Assembly (NCBI GenBank): GCA_022788345.1
Contig: JALFTM010000097.1
Location: forward strand, 1-43,124
Direction: 5' to 3'
Length of the DNA stretch: 43,124 nt
Source of the DNA: Bacteroidales bacterium
GTDB lineage: Bacteria > Bacteroidota > Bacteroidia > Bacteroidales > Bacteroidaceae
Part shown: one piece after another, positions 32,637-41,455 of the stretch
How the letters are laid out: every line of letters begins with the position of its first letter
Position numbering within the stretch: position 1 is the first letter of the stretch
Made by a program: the position numbers and the translations under genes
The notes under the pieces: generated by a model
Told to the model about the DNA's origin: nothing
What the model saw: only the letters and a program-made list of their open reading frames with translations
Database searches by the model: none

Positions 32637-33884
32637 CTACATGAGCTTGTGTATTACCAATCCGCTACGAAGCTTCGGCTCAAACCATGTTGCCTTTGGT
32701 GGCATAATCTTACCGCTGTCGGCTATGTCTATGATTTGTTGCATCGTTACAGGATAGAGGGCTAAGGCGCAACGCATTTCGCCACTATCGACACGAGTTT
32801 TCAGTTCTTCGAGACCTCTTAGACCACCAACGAAGTCGATACGCTTGTCGGAGCGCAAGTCTTTGATGCCAAGGATAGCATCTAAGATGAGGCGTGAAGA
32901 AATGTCTACATCTAATACTCCAATGGGGTCAGAGGCGTCATACGTTCCCTCTTTAGCGGTTAGACTAAACCAAGCGCCATCAAGGTAGAGCGAGAACTCA
33001 TGCAACGTCTGAGGTTTATAACAATCTGTTCCTTTGGGAGTAACCACAAAGTTTTCTTCGATAGCATGGAGGAATTCTTCAGAAGTGAGACCATTTAAGT
33101 CTTTGACTACACGGTTATAGTCTAAGATGGTCAGTTCGGATGCTGCGAAGCATACAGCCATGAAGTAGTTGTACTCTTCGTCGCCTCGGTGATGGGGATT
33201 TTGCTCTGCCATTTCAGCACCTACTCGTGCTGCCGCTGCGCTCCTGTGGTGTCCATCTGCGATATAAAGAGAGGGCATTTGGGCAAAAGCCTCCGTGATA
33301 GTATCTATGTCGGTTTTGTTATCAACAACCCAAAATTGATGTCCAAACCCATCAATTGGTGCAATGAAGTCGTAAACGGGGGGTGTGGCGGTGTATTTGC
33401 GGATTAAGTTGGCCAAAACAGGATTGTCGGGATAGGCTAAGAAAACGGGTTCTATATTTGCCTGACAGATGCGCACATGCTTCATGCGATCTTCCTCTTT
33501 GTCTCGGCGCGTCAGCTCATGCTTCTTGATGTGTCCCTGCATGTAGTCATTCACATAGGCACCTAAAACAATACCATATTGAGTGCGCCCATTCATTGTT
33601 TGTGCATAAATATAGTATTGCTCTTCTTCGTCTTGAACCAGCCAGCCGTTGTCTTGGAACTTTTGGAAATTCTTAGCGGCCTGTTCATAGACCTTAGGGT
33701 CATATTCGCTGACTTCAGGAGCAAAGTCAATCTCTGGTTTGATGATGTGATAGAGCGACTTCTCATTGTCGCCAGCTTCGATACGTGCCTCTTCAGAGTT
33801 TAGCACATCATAGGGACGGCACTCCACTGCTTCCACCAAGGCTGCGGGGGGACGAATGCCTTTGAAAGGTTTTACAATAGCCAT
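32637..33884 (-). CDS. DUF1015 family protein
   Basis: A 415-residue cytoplasmic protein of the DUF1015 family, whose members are of unknown biochemical role. It begins MAIVKPFKGIRPP, which is the usual start of the family, so the Met at 33884 is chosen over one 11 codons earlier. Conserved blocks include RPYDVLNSEEAR, HELTRRDKEEDRMKHVRICQ (first 20 residues), the SLYIADGHHRSAAAARVGAE stretch with its His-His-Arg, and a C-terminal FVGGLRGLEELK. In Bacteroidetes this gene is usually next to serC and serA, as here, which suggests a link to serine metabolism or a serine kinase-like activity; that is inference. Confidence 0.9.
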   Translation of the reverse strand: MAIVKPFKGIRPPAALVEAVECRPYDVLNSEEARIEAGDNEKSLYHIIKPEIDFAPEVSEYDPKVYEQAAKNFQKFQDNGWLVQDEEEQYYIYAQTMNGRTQYGIVLGAYVNDYMQGHIKKHELTRRDKEEDRMKHVRICQANIEPVFLAYPDNPVLANLIRKYTATPPVYDFIAPIDGFGHQFWVVDNKTDIDTITEAFAQMPSLYIADGHHRSAAAARVGAEMAEQNPHHRGDEEYNYFMAVCFAASELTILDYNRVVKDLNGLTSEEFLHAIEENFVVTPKGTDCYKPQTLHEFSLYLDGAWFSLTAKEGTYDASDPIGVLDVDISSRLILDAILGIKDLRSDKRIDFVGGLRGLEELKTRVDSGEMRCALALYPVTMQQIIDIADSGKIMPPKATWFEPKLRSGLVIHKLM

Positions 33885-33930
33885 AGCAAAGTATTTTAAG
33901 GGGGACGAAAAGTTCAACTAAAAAGGGGAG

Positions 33931-33980
33931 GGAGGTGGGTGCCAGTGATTACTGGTCAAATACTGAAACCACCAACCTCC
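33931..33980 (-). other. hairpin between serA and the DUF1015 gene
   Basis: GGAGGTGGGT (33931-33940) pairs with 33971-33980 with one mismatch, around an inner CCAGT/ACTGG hairpin (33942-33955). On the minus strand a CCCCTTTTTAG tract follows. It could reduce transcription into the DUF1015 gene. Confidence 0.4.
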
Positions 33981-34000
33981 TTTTAGAAAAGTAGCTTTTG

Positions 34001-34906
34001 TTAATTCACCTTGAAGGTTGTATCTCCTGTGGTAAAGAAAGCCGTTATTTGTTCTGCTGCTGCAATACCTGCATTGATGTTTGCTTCTTGTGTCTGCGCT
34101 CCCATCTTCTTTGGGGTAGCATAGTAGCGTCCTTCAAGAGCGGTGAAAGCATCAACAGCATCGGGAGTAATGTCTGTAAGGTACTTTATGTCTGTGCGCT
34201 CAGCCATGAGGCGTAATAGCCCCTCTTCATCAATGATTTCTTTGCGTGCTGTGTTCACAATAACAGCTCCTTTCTTAATGTTCTCAAGAAGGTCATAGTT
34301 AATGCTCTTCTTGGTCTCTGGAGTGGCAGGAGTGTGAAGAGAAATGATGTCACATTTTTCAAAGAGTTCTTTGGCTGAACCGACGGGCTGCACACCCTCT
34401 TTGACAAAGTCTTGCTTGCGAGAATAGGCATACACTTCCATACCGAAACCTTTGGCGATACGTGCCACATGGCGGGCGATATTACCATAGGAAAGAATGC
34501 CCAATTTCTTGCCTTTCAATTCTGTTCCTGCTTTGCCAGAGAAGAAAGCACGATTGGCATAGATAAGGAGGCCAAAGATGAGTTCTGCCACAGCATTAGA
34601 ATTTTGTCCCGGCGTATTCTCTGCAACAACGCCATGTGCAGTAGCTGCAGCTAAGTCGATGTTGTCGTAACCTGCTCCTGCACGCACAACGATTTTAAGC
34701 TGCTTGGCTGCTTCGATGACTTCGGCATCGACCTTATCGCTACGCACAATCAGTGCATCAACATCAGCAACGGCTTCCAGCAATTGTGCTTTCTCTGTAT
34801 ATTTTTCCAGCAAAACAAGTTCATTGCCTGCCGCTTCTGTCTCTTTGCGAATACCCTCAACCGCAACTGGTGCAAAGGGTTTGTCAGTGGCAACTAACAC
34901 TTTCAT
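34001..34906 (-). CDS. serA: D-3-phosphoglycerate dehydrogenase, ACT-less type
   Basis: Oxidises 3-phosphoglycerate to 3-phosphohydroxypyruvate with NAD+, the first step of serine synthesis. At 301 residues it lacks the C-terminal ACT regulatory domain. The substrate site RAGAGYDNID (75-84), NTPGQNSNAVAEL and VNTARKEIIDEEG (218-229, catalytic Arg221) are present. The Rossmann motif reads LGILSYGNIARHVA, with Ser and Ala in place of two glycines. The usual catalytic His in the PHIGA motif is Lys266 or Lys267 (TPKKMGAQTQEA), as in type III enzymes where lysine acts. It follows serC with a structured leader in between. Confidence 0.95.
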   Translation of the reverse strand: MKVLVATDKPFAPVAVEGIRKETEAAGNELVLLEKYTEKAQLLEAVADVDALIVRSDKVDAEVIEAAKQLKIVVRAGAGYDNIDLAAATAHGVVAENTPGQNSNAVAELIFGLLIYANRAFFSGKAGTELKGKKLGILSYGNIARHVARIAKGFGMEVYAYSRKQDFVKEGVQPVGSAKELFEKCDIISLHTPATPETKKSINYDLLENIKKGAVIVNTARKEIIDEEGLLRLMAERTDIKYLTDITPDAVDAFTALEGRYYATPKKMGAQTQEANINAGIAAAEQITAFFTTGDTTFKVN

Positions 34907-34935
34907 AATTTAGCTTTTAAGAGATGAGTAAAGAC

Positions 34936-35004
34936 AACCATTCACCCTTTCTGTGAATGGAACTCGATATGTTTTGACGATAGCGGAAGAAAGGGTGAAC
35001 GGTT
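34936..35004 (-). promoter_or_regulatory. structured leader of serA with two exclusive hairpins
   Basis: On the minus strand, a 17-bp pairing (complements of 34988-35004 and 34936-34952, with one G-U) closes a 35-nt loop. Inside, 34953-34960 and 34938-34945 form a separate 8-bp hairpin that uses the same 3' strand, so the two cannot coexist. The element lies between the serC stop and the serA start (29 nt away), suggesting attenuation or control of serA. There is no T tract, so it is not a simple terminator. Confidence 0.5.
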
Positions 35005-35020
35005 GCGGGTAAAATCGCAT

Positions 35021-36082
35021 TTAGTGAGCCTTTTCAAATTCGTGCATACAATCAACGAGTGCTTGCACGCCTTCGAGTGGCATTGCATTATAAGTAGAAG
35101 CCCGGAAGCCACCCACAGAGCGGTGTCCTTTAATGCCAGACATACCTTTGCTTGTTGCAAATTCGAGGAATTCTGCTTCGAGCTCTTTGTATTCTTCTTT
35201 CATGACGAAGCAAATGTTCATCAAAGAGCGGTCTTCTTCAGCAGCTGTACCAATGAAGAGGCGACTTTCATCGATGGCACCATAGAGCAATTTTGCACGC
35301 TCTTGTGCACGGCGTTGCATTTCGGGAAGGCCACCAACGCTTTTTATCCATTTCAACGTTTGGTAGGCACTGTAGATAGGCACAACAGGAGGAGTATTGA
35401 ACATAGACCCGTTAGAAATATGGGTGCGATAGTCCAGCATCGTTGGAATGTATCGACTTACCTTTCCAAGGATTTCGTCTTTTACGATAGCAAAGGTCAA
35501 ACCTGCCATGGCAAGATTTTTCTGCGCCCCGCCATAGATGATGCCATACTTGCTAACATCTACAGGGCGAGAGAATATGTCGGAAGACATGTCGGCTACC
35601 AATGTTACAGGGCTGTCTATGTCTGTATGCAATTCCGTTCCGTAGATGGTGTTGTTCGTTGTAATATGGAAGTAGTCAGCGTCGGCGGGGATGATATAAT
35701 CTTTGGGAATGAAAGTGTAGTTGGCATCCGCAGAAGAGGCTACTTCTACCACTTCACCGAAACCTTTGGCCTCTTTCATGGCTTTCTTCGCCCAAACGCC
35801 TGTGTTGAGATAAGCTGCCTTTTTCTCCAAAAGGTTGAAAGGAACCATACAGAACTGCAAACTGGCACCACCGCCAACAAGCACAACAGAGTAGCCTTCG
35901 GGGATGTTCAAAATTTCTTTGAACAAGGCATCTGTTTCATCCATAACTTTCTGCCAATCTTTTGAGCGATGGCTGATCTCCATTAACGACAAACCATTAA
36001 AGTCTGCACATGCTGCAGATGTGGCTTGAATGACTTCAGGAGCAAGGATTGAAGGACCTGCACTAAAATTGACTTTTTTCAT
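35021..36082 (-). CDS. serC: phosphoserine aminotransferase
   Basis: A PLP enzyme that converts 3-phosphohydroxypyruvate to phosphoserine, and also serves vitamin B6 synthesis. The start [17 protein letters not shown] is the usual SerC start, so the Met at 36082 is chosen over one 24 codons earlier that would overlap the promoter. Conserved blocks include [10 protein letters not shown]-like residues 4-12, [25 protein letters not shown] (the PLP aspartate region), [12 protein letters not shown] with the PLP lysine, and the C-terminal [18 protein letters not shown]. Length 353 aa is normal. It heads the serC-serA-DUF1015 cluster. Confidence 0.97.
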   Translation of the reverse strand: MKKVNFSAGPSILAPEVIQATSAACADFNGLSLMEISHRSKDWQKVMDETDALFKEILNIPEGYSVVLVGGGASLQFCMVPFNLLEKKAAYLNTGVWAKKAMKEAKGFGEVVEVASSADANYTFIPKDYIIPADADYFHITTNNTIYGTELHTDIDSPVTLVADMSSDIFSRPVDVSKYGIIYGGAQKNLAMAGLTFAIVKDEILGKVSRYIPTMLDYRTHISNGSMFNTPPVVPIYSAYQTLKWIKSVGGLPEMQRRAQERAKLLYGAIDESRLFIGTAAEEDRSLMNICFVMKEEYKELEAEFLEFATSKGMSGIKGHRSVGGFRASTYNAMPLEGVQALVDCMHEFEKAH

Positions 36083-36119
36083 AACTTCAATATTATATGG
36101 TAAGAGTAAGTATCTGTGG

Positions 36120-36127
36120 CAAATGTA
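36120..36127 (-). promoter_or_regulatory. -7 element for serC
   Basis: Minus-strand TACATTTG fits TAnnTTTG and ends 37 nt before the serC start codon at 36082. No clear -33 TTTG. Confidence 0.5.
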
Positions 36128-36793
36128 TGATATTTTGCAATACCGACCAAGCAAAGTTGAAAGTTTTTTTGCTCAATTTTCTTATTTCCTCCATCCCTCT
36201 TCCTTTACATTTGATAGAAAGTGGTGTGATACAATTGGGGATAAAGTTTAGTGTTTGTCTATATTCTTGAAACAAAAGTGCTTGATCGAGGGAGGGCATC
36301 TTTATTATTTTTGAAAATCAGAATGGTTTTGATGCAATTGCGAACTTATTAAAGCTGTGATATCTTTCGTTGGAGCAAGTGATGAACTGCAAATGGTGAG
36401 GTGGATTGTGTGATGGCAAAGATTTTGGAACTCGAAATTATATAAAGTTTAACTTTCGCTTTAACAGAGGAAAGCCTTATGCGGATGAGAAAACCCTTTG
36501 AAAGCTTGGAGAAAATCCTTCATACGCCTTTCAAAAAATCGTCATACGCAAGAAGGAAAGGCTTGTTTTATGGCATAAAAAAGGGGAAGCACGCCTCTTT
36601 TGCTGTTCCCCTTGGTTGTCTCTATCGCAAAGATAATACATTTTCATTGTTTTGGCAAATGAAGTGTTGTAAAATACAAAAAAGAGGAAGCATTATTTCT
36701 TCGCGTAAATTAGAGGTGAACCATGGTTGCCCCAAGAGTGTATTCTATGAAAATAGCATTTATCAATAAAGATTTATTTCAACTCTTTAGTAT

Positions 36794-36825
36794 CTTGTCC
36801 ACATCGAGGTTTTTTTATATCTTTG
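36794..36825 (+). promoter_or_regulatory. promoter of the nqr operon
   Basis: TATCTTTG at 36818-36825 fits the -7 TAnnTTTG element. CTTG at 36794-36797 lies 20 nt upstream, the right distance for a -33 element. The nqrA ATG is 22 nt further on. This is one of the best promoter matches in the window. Confidence 0.7.
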
Positions 36826-36847
36826 CGAGGAAAATTTATACTCGAGA

Positions 36848-38200
36848 ATGAATTCATTATACAAGATTAAGAAAGGACTCGACCTTCGGTTGGAAGGCGA
36901 AGCGCAACAGACGTTGAAGCGTCTGCCTCTTTCGGATGTCTACGCCATTGTGCCAGACAATTTTGAAGGCCTCTCGCCTCGATTGTTGGTCAAGGAAGGC
37001 GACAGCGTGAAAGCAGGTTCTCCACTTTTTGTTGATAAAGCCACAGGGCAGATCAATGTAGTTGCTCCAGTGAGTGGTACGGTAAAAGCAGTTGTTCGTG
37101 GTGAACGTCGCAAATTATTGCGTATCGAAATCGCTACAAATGGAACAATTGAATTTGTAGACCATGCACGCTTGGCAGAAAATGCAACGGTAGAGGAGGT
37201 GAAGGAAGCACTTTTGAAAAGTGGCCTTTTCGCTTTTATTAAGCAACGCCCTTACGACGTAGTGGCTGCTGCAACGGATACGCCCAAAGCCATCTTTGTG
37301 TCGGCTTTTAGTAAAATGCCTTTGGCGGCCAGCTTCTCTTATGTGGCAGAAGGACAAGAAGAGGACTTCAAAGCTGGTATTGCTTTGTTGTCGAAGATAG
37401 CGCAAGTGCATGTCGGTATCTGTCCCGACCAAATCAATACGGACCTCTTGCCAACACACGAAGCGAAGGTCAGTGTCTTCGATGGGCCGAACCCTTCGGG
37501 CAACGTAGGTGTGCATATCAATCGTATTTCTCCTATCAATAAAGGAGAAATTGTGTGGACTTTGGGCGCAGAAGCAGTCGTCTTTATTGGCCGATTTGCA
37601 AAGACAGGACAGGTTAATTTGACACGTCGTATTGCTGTCGCTGGCTCTCAAGTTGTGAATCCTTGTTATGTGGAAACATTCATTGGTGCGCCACTGCAAG
37701 CTGTGCTACAGAACAATGTTAAGAATAGCGATAAGCACCAGCGTATTATCAACGGTAATCCTCTTGTTGGTGTAAAAGCGGAAAAGGATGACTTTTTAGG
37801 TGCTTTCAACACAGAAGTATGTGTTATCCCTGAAGGTGATGATGTGAACGAACTTTTCGGATGGATAATGCCACGCACTCATGAGTTCTCAACAAGTCGT
37901 AGCTACTTCTCCTGGCTCTTTGGTAAGAATAAAACATACGATTTAGATTGTCGTATTAAAGGTGGTGAACGCCATATAATAATGAGTGGCGAATATGACC
38001 GCGTTTTCCCAATGGACATCTTTGCTGGATACTTGATAAAGGCAATCATTACGGGAGACATAGATCGCCAAGAAGCCTTGGGCATCTATGAAGTCGCACC
38101 AGAAGACTTTGCTGTAGCAGAGTTTGTTGACTCTTCCAAACTTGACCTTCAGCGCATCGTGCGCGAAGGATTAGATGTTCTTCGCAAAGAAAACGCTTAA
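36848..38200 (+). CDS. nqrA: Na+-translocating NADH-quinone reductase subunit A
   Basis: Peripheral cytoplasmic subunit of Na+-NQR, which oxidises NADH, reduces quinone and exports sodium. The 450-residue protein has the NqrA N-terminal barrel-sandwich (KKGLDLRLEGEAQQTL 8-23, LLVKEGDSVKAGSPLFVDKA around 46-65, VSGTVKAVVRGERRKLL) and the later QRPYDVVAAATDTPKAIFVS, with a GPNPSGNVGVHINRI loop near 212-226. NqrA is thought to take part in quinone binding. It begins the six-gene operon and follows a good promoter by 22 nt. Confidence 0.98.
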   Translation: MNSLYKIKKGLDLRLEGEAQQTLKRLPLSDVYAIVPDNFEGLSPRLLVKEGDSVKAGSPLFVDKATGQINVVAPVSGTVKAVVRGERRKLLRIEIATNGTIEFVDHARLAENATVEEVKEALLKSGLFAFIKQRPYDVVAAATDTPKAIFVSAFSKMPLAASFSYVAEGQEEDFKAGIALLSKIAQVHVGICPDQINTDLLPTHEAKVSVFDGPNPSGNVGVHINRISPINKGEIVWTLGAEAVVFIGRFAKTGQVNLTRRIAVAGSQVVNPCYVETFIGAPLQAVLQNNVKNSDKHQRIINGNPLVGVKAEKDDFLGAFNTEVCVIPEGDDVNELFGWIMPRTHEFSTSRSYFSWLFGKNKTYDLDCRIKGGERHIIMSGEYDRVFPMDIFAGYLIKAIITGDIDRQEALGIYEVAPEDFAVAEFVDSSKLDLQRIVREGLDVLRKENA

Positions 38201-38255
38201 CAGATTAGGTATGAACTGCTTTACACATAGAGTGTGAAGCGCACTACTAAGAAAT

Positions 38256-39416
38256 ATGTTGAAAAAACAACTTGACAAAATTCGTCCCCACTTCGAAGAA
38301 GGCGGCAAGTTCGGTGCTTTTCGCTCCACCTTTGATGCTTTGGAGACATTCCTTTATGTGCCAAATACCACCTCTAAGGTGGGCGCAAGCATCCACGATG
38401 CTATAGACTCAAAGCGAATCATGAGTTTTGTGATTATCGCTTTGTTGCCTGCACTCTTGTTTGGTATGTACAATATCGGCTATCAAAATTATATGGCCGC
38501 AGGCGTGCAAGCCTCTTTCTTTGAGATGTTCTTCTATGGACTTATCGTGATGTTACCCAAACTCGTGGTCTCCTATGGTGTAGGACTCGGTATTGAGTTT
38601 GTAGTAGCACAATGGAAAGGAGAAGAAGTGCATGAAGGCTACTTAGTGTCGGGCATTCTCATTCCCATGATTGTGCCTGTTGATTGTCCTTTGTGGATGT
38701 TGGCCTTGGCGGTAGCTTTTGCTGTAGTTTTTGCCAAAGAAGTGTATGGTGGCACAGGTATGAATATCTTCAATCCAGCCCTTGTTGCACGTGCTTTCCT
38801 TTTCTTCGCTTATCCCGGAAAGATGACAGGCGATGCTGTGTGGCTTTCTAAAGAGAGTTTCTTTGGATTGGGCAACAGTTTGCCCGATGCCATCACGATG
38901 GCAACGCCTCTTGCTGAGGCCAGTGCTGGACGCATCAATCAATACGACTTCATGGATTTTGTGATTGGCACAATCCCCGGCTCTATCGGTGAAACCAGTT
39001 TTGTTGCCATAGCCATCGGTGCCGTTATTCTCTTGTGGACAGGCATTGCATCATGGCGCATTATGGCCAGTGTGTTTGTTGGCGGTGCCTTGGTTGGTTT
39101 CCTCTTTAATGCAGTAGGGCCTGACACAAACGTGGCCAACCTGCCTTGGTACACACACCTTGTGCTTGGTGGTTTTGCTTTTGGTGCAGTATTTATGGCA
39201 ACAGATCCCGTAACGAGTGCCCGTACAGAGAAAGGTAAATTCATCTATGGCTTCCTTATCGGTGCATTGGCCATTGCCATCCGTGTGTTAAATCCGGGTT
39301 ATCCAGAAGGTATGATGCTTGCTATACTGTTTATGAACATGTTTGCTCCGCTGATAGACTATTGTTTTGTTCAAAGCAATATCAATCGTCGTATGGCTCG
39401 TGCAAAGAAGGCTTAA
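38256..39416 (+). CDS. nqrB: Na+-NQR subunit B
   Basis: Integral membrane subunit with covalently bound FMN and the sodium channel. The 386-residue protein has about ten membrane segments from residue 54 onward, for example FVIIALLPALLFGMYNIGYQ (58-77) and VSGILIPMIVPVDCPLWMLA. The FMN-threonine motif is DAITMATPLA (211-220), with Thr217 in the position of the FMN-bearing threonine of Vibrio NqrB. GGTGMNIFNPALVARAFLFF is typical of NqrB. It is 55 nt after nqrA and somewhat shorter than the Vibrio protein (about 415). Confidence 0.97.
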   Translation: MLKKQLDKIRPHFEEGGKFGAFRSTFDALETFLYVPNTTSKVGASIHDAIDSKRIMSFVIIALLPALLFGMYNIGYQNYMAAGVQASFFEMFFYGLIVMLPKLVVSYGVGLGIEFVVAQWKGEEVHEGYLVSGILIPMIVPVDCPLWMLALAVAFAVVFAKEVYGGTGMNIFNPALVARAFLFFAYPGKMTGDAVWLSKESFFGLGNSLPDAITMATPLAEASAGRINQYDFMDFVIGTIPGSIGETSFVAIAIGAVILLWTGIASWRIMASVFVGGALVGFLFNAVGPDTNVANLPWYTHLVLGGFAFGAVFMATDPVTSARTEKGKFIYGFLIGALAIAIRVLNPGYPEGMMLAILFMNMFAPLIDYCFVQSNINRRMARAKKA

Positions 39417-39433
39417 TTAGAAAGATACTTATT

Positions 39434-40144
39434 ATGAAGTTAAATACGAACAGCAATGTATATACGATTGTCTATGCGGTTATCGTAGTAGTAGTCGTAG
39501 CTTTCCTTTTGGCCTTCGTGTCCTCTTCGTTGCAAGAGCGTTCGGAAAGCAATGAACGGAACGATAAGAAGAAGCAAATTTTGGCTTCGCTCAACATCCG
39601 TGAGGTTGAAGATGCAAAAGTGGCGGACATCTATAATGAGTATATTGTCGCTGACCCGATAGTAGACAATAAAGGAGTTGTAGTGAAGGCTGGTGCAGAT
39701 AAAGACAAAGACGGCTTCGCAGTTGCTCTGAAAGATATCAATGAGAAGACGCTTCCTGTTTATGTGGCTAAAGTCAACGCAGATACTCTGTATGTCTTCC
39801 CACTTTCAGGCAAAGGACTTTGGGGAGCTATTTGGGGCTACATTGCATTGAAGAGCGATTTGAGAACCGTGTATGGCGCATATTTTAGTCACGCTTCCGA
39901 AACAGCTGGTTTGGGTGCATTGATTAAGGATGAGCCTTTTCAAAAGCAATTTGAAGGCAAGACGGCTGTGTCCTCAACGCTGGACAAAGTTTTGCTTCGT
40001 TTGGTGAAAAAAGGCACAGTAAGAGATGCAGCAACAGAATGCGATGGTATTTCAGGTGCGACACTTACGGGTAATGGTGTTGACCAAATGTTCCAAGAAA
40101 ACTTGGCTGCCTATCTTCCTTATCTCCAATCATTAAAGAAATAA
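39434..40144 (+). CDS. nqrC: Na+-NQR subunit C
   Basis: Membrane-anchored periplasmic subunit with the second covalent FMN. One N-terminal membrane helix (YTIVYAVIVVVVVAFLLAFV, 10-29) is followed by the FMN-binding domain; the motif DGISGATLTG (204-213) places FMN on Thr210. The FMN-transfer enzyme ApbE, needed to load it, is not in this window. The open frame extends 24 codons upstream into nqrB's end, but MKLNTNSNVY is the natural start, 17 nt after nqrB. Confidence 0.97.
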   Translation: MKLNTNSNVYTIVYAVIVVVVVAFLLAFVSSSLQERSESNERNDKKKQILASLNIREVEDAKVADIYNEYIVADPIVDNKGVVVKAGADKDKDGFAVALKDINEKTLPVYVAKVNADTLYVFPLSGKGLWGAIWGYIALKSDLRTVYGAYFSHASETAGLGALIKDEPFQKQFEGKTAVSSTLDKVLLRLVKKGTVRDAATECDGISGATLTGNGVDQMFQENLAAYLPYLQSLKK

Positions 40145-40157
40145 ATCAGTAACATAT

Positions 40158-40781
40158 ATGAGTTCGCTTTTTTCAAAAGAAAATAAACAGGCTCTTCTGC
40201 AACCCTTAGGCTTTGATAACCCTATCCTTGTACAGGTGTTGGGTATCTGCTCGGCCTTGGCGGTTACTTCGCAAGTAGAACCTTCGATAGTGATGGGCTT
40301 GTCTGTAACGGTGATAACGGCATTTAGCAACGTCATCATTTCACTCATTCGTAACACCATACCTGCGCGTATTCGTATCATTATTCAGTTGGTGGTGGTT
40401 GCTGCCTTGGTGACTATTGTGAGCATGATACTCAAAGCTTTTGCTTATGATGTGAGCGTATCGCTGAGCGTTTATGTAGGTTTGATTATCACTAACTGTA
40501 TCTTGATGGGACGCTTGGAAGCTTTCGCAATGAGCAACGGCCCTTGGGCCAGCTTCCTTGATGGCGTCGGCAATGGTGTTGGTTACGCTTGGATATTGAT
40601 TGTGGTGGGTGCAGTGCGCGAATTGTTTGGCAATGGCACATTGCTGGGCTTCACAGTTATACCTCAAGCCGCTTACGATGCAGGTTATGTGAATAATGGT
40701 ATGATGTCTATGCCTGCAATGGCAATGATTATTCTCGGCTGTATCATTTGGGCACATCGTGCTTGGTCAGATGCAAAATAA
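40158..40781 (+). CDS. nqrD: Na+-NQR subunit D
   Basis: A 207-residue six-helix membrane subunit. With NqrE it forms the membrane core that holds an iron centre between the two subunits, and the cysteines expected to bind it are here Cys31 (QVLGICSALAV) and Cys114 (IITNCILMGR). It is related to RnfE. It begins 13 nt after nqrC. Confidence 0.97.
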   Translation: MSSLFSKENKQALLQPLGFDNPILVQVLGICSALAVTSQVEPSIVMGLSVTVITAFSNVIISLIRNTIPARIRIIIQLVVVAALVTIVSMILKAFAYDVSVSLSVYVGLIITNCILMGRLEAFAMSNGPWASFLDGVGNGVGYAWILIVVGAVRELFGNGTLLGFTVIPQAAYDAGYVNNGMMSMPAMAMIILGCIIWAHRAWSDAK

Positions 40782-40814
40782 TTACTCACTCATTAGATAA
40801 AACAATAAGAAATC

Positions 40815-41441
40815 ATGGAACACGCATTAAGTCTGTTCGTCAGATCCATCTTTGTGGACAATATGATCTTTGCCTCTTTCTTGGGCATGTGTTCATACTT
40901 GGCAGTGAGTAAGAACGTTAAGACCTCTTTTGGCCTTGGCGTAGCAGTGACCTTTGTGTTGCTCATCACGGTACCAGCTAACTATCTGCTTCAAACAAAG
41001 GTGCTTTCGGAGGATGGCATCTTTGGGCAAGATTTGACTTATCTGTCATTCATCCTTTTCATTGCCGTGATTGCTGGCATTGTGCAGTTGGTAGAAATGA
41101 TTGTTGAGCGCTTCTCGCCATCACTTTATTCTGCACTTGGAATTTTCTTGCCTTTGATTGCTGTGAATTGTGCCATCATGGGAGGCTGTCTTTTCATGCA
41201 ACAACGCATTCTGATGGACCCTGCCACAAGCTCGCAAGCAATTGCCAACATTGGTGACGCATTCATTTATGCTTTGGGCTCTGGCATTGGCTGGCTTTTG
41301 GCCATTGTTGCTTTGGCTGCCATTCGTGAGAAAATGGCTTATACCAATGTACCTAAACCGCTTCGTGGCCTTGGCATCACATTTATTACAGTAGGCCTTA
41401 TGGCTATGGCCTTCATGTGCTTCTCTGGCTTGAATATCTAA
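40815..41441 (+). CDS. nqrE: Na+-NQR subunit E
   Basis: A 208-residue six-helix membrane subunit, inverted in topology relative to NqrD and related to RnfA. The cysteines expected to share the iron centre with NqrD are Cys26 ([11 protein letters not shown]) and Cys119 ([11 protein letters not shown]). It begins 33 nt after nqrD and 14 nt before nqrF. Confidence 0.97.
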   Translation: MEHALSLFVRSIFVDNMIFASFLGMCSYLAVSKNVKTSFGLGVAVTFVLLITVPANYLLQTKVLSEDGIFGQDLTYLSFILFIAVIAGIVQLVEMIVERFSPSLYSALGIFLPLIAVNCAIMGGCLFMQQRILMDPATSSQAIANIGDAFIYALGSGIGWLLAIVALAAIREKMAYTNVPKPLRGLGITFITVGLMAMAFMCFSGLNI

Positions 41442-41455
41442 ATAAGGACGGAACG

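Larger units (their letters stand above)
36083..36847. other. intergenic region between serC and nqrA
   Basis: About 765 nt between divergent genes. The serC -7 element lies at 36120-36127 and the nqrA promoter at 36794-36825. An 8-bp dyad (AAGGGGAA at 36581-36588 with 36606-36613) is visible. A 96-codon plus-strand frame at 36479-36769 has an unnatural composition and no promoter, so I do not call a gene. Nothing else is convincing; a small RNA cannot be excluded. Confidence 0.5.

Noticed and set aside
36479-36769. 96-codon open frame between serC and nqrA
   Set aside because: No promoter or ribosome entry signal, odd composition rich in Lys/Cys/Phe, and a dyad inside; better taken as non-coding.
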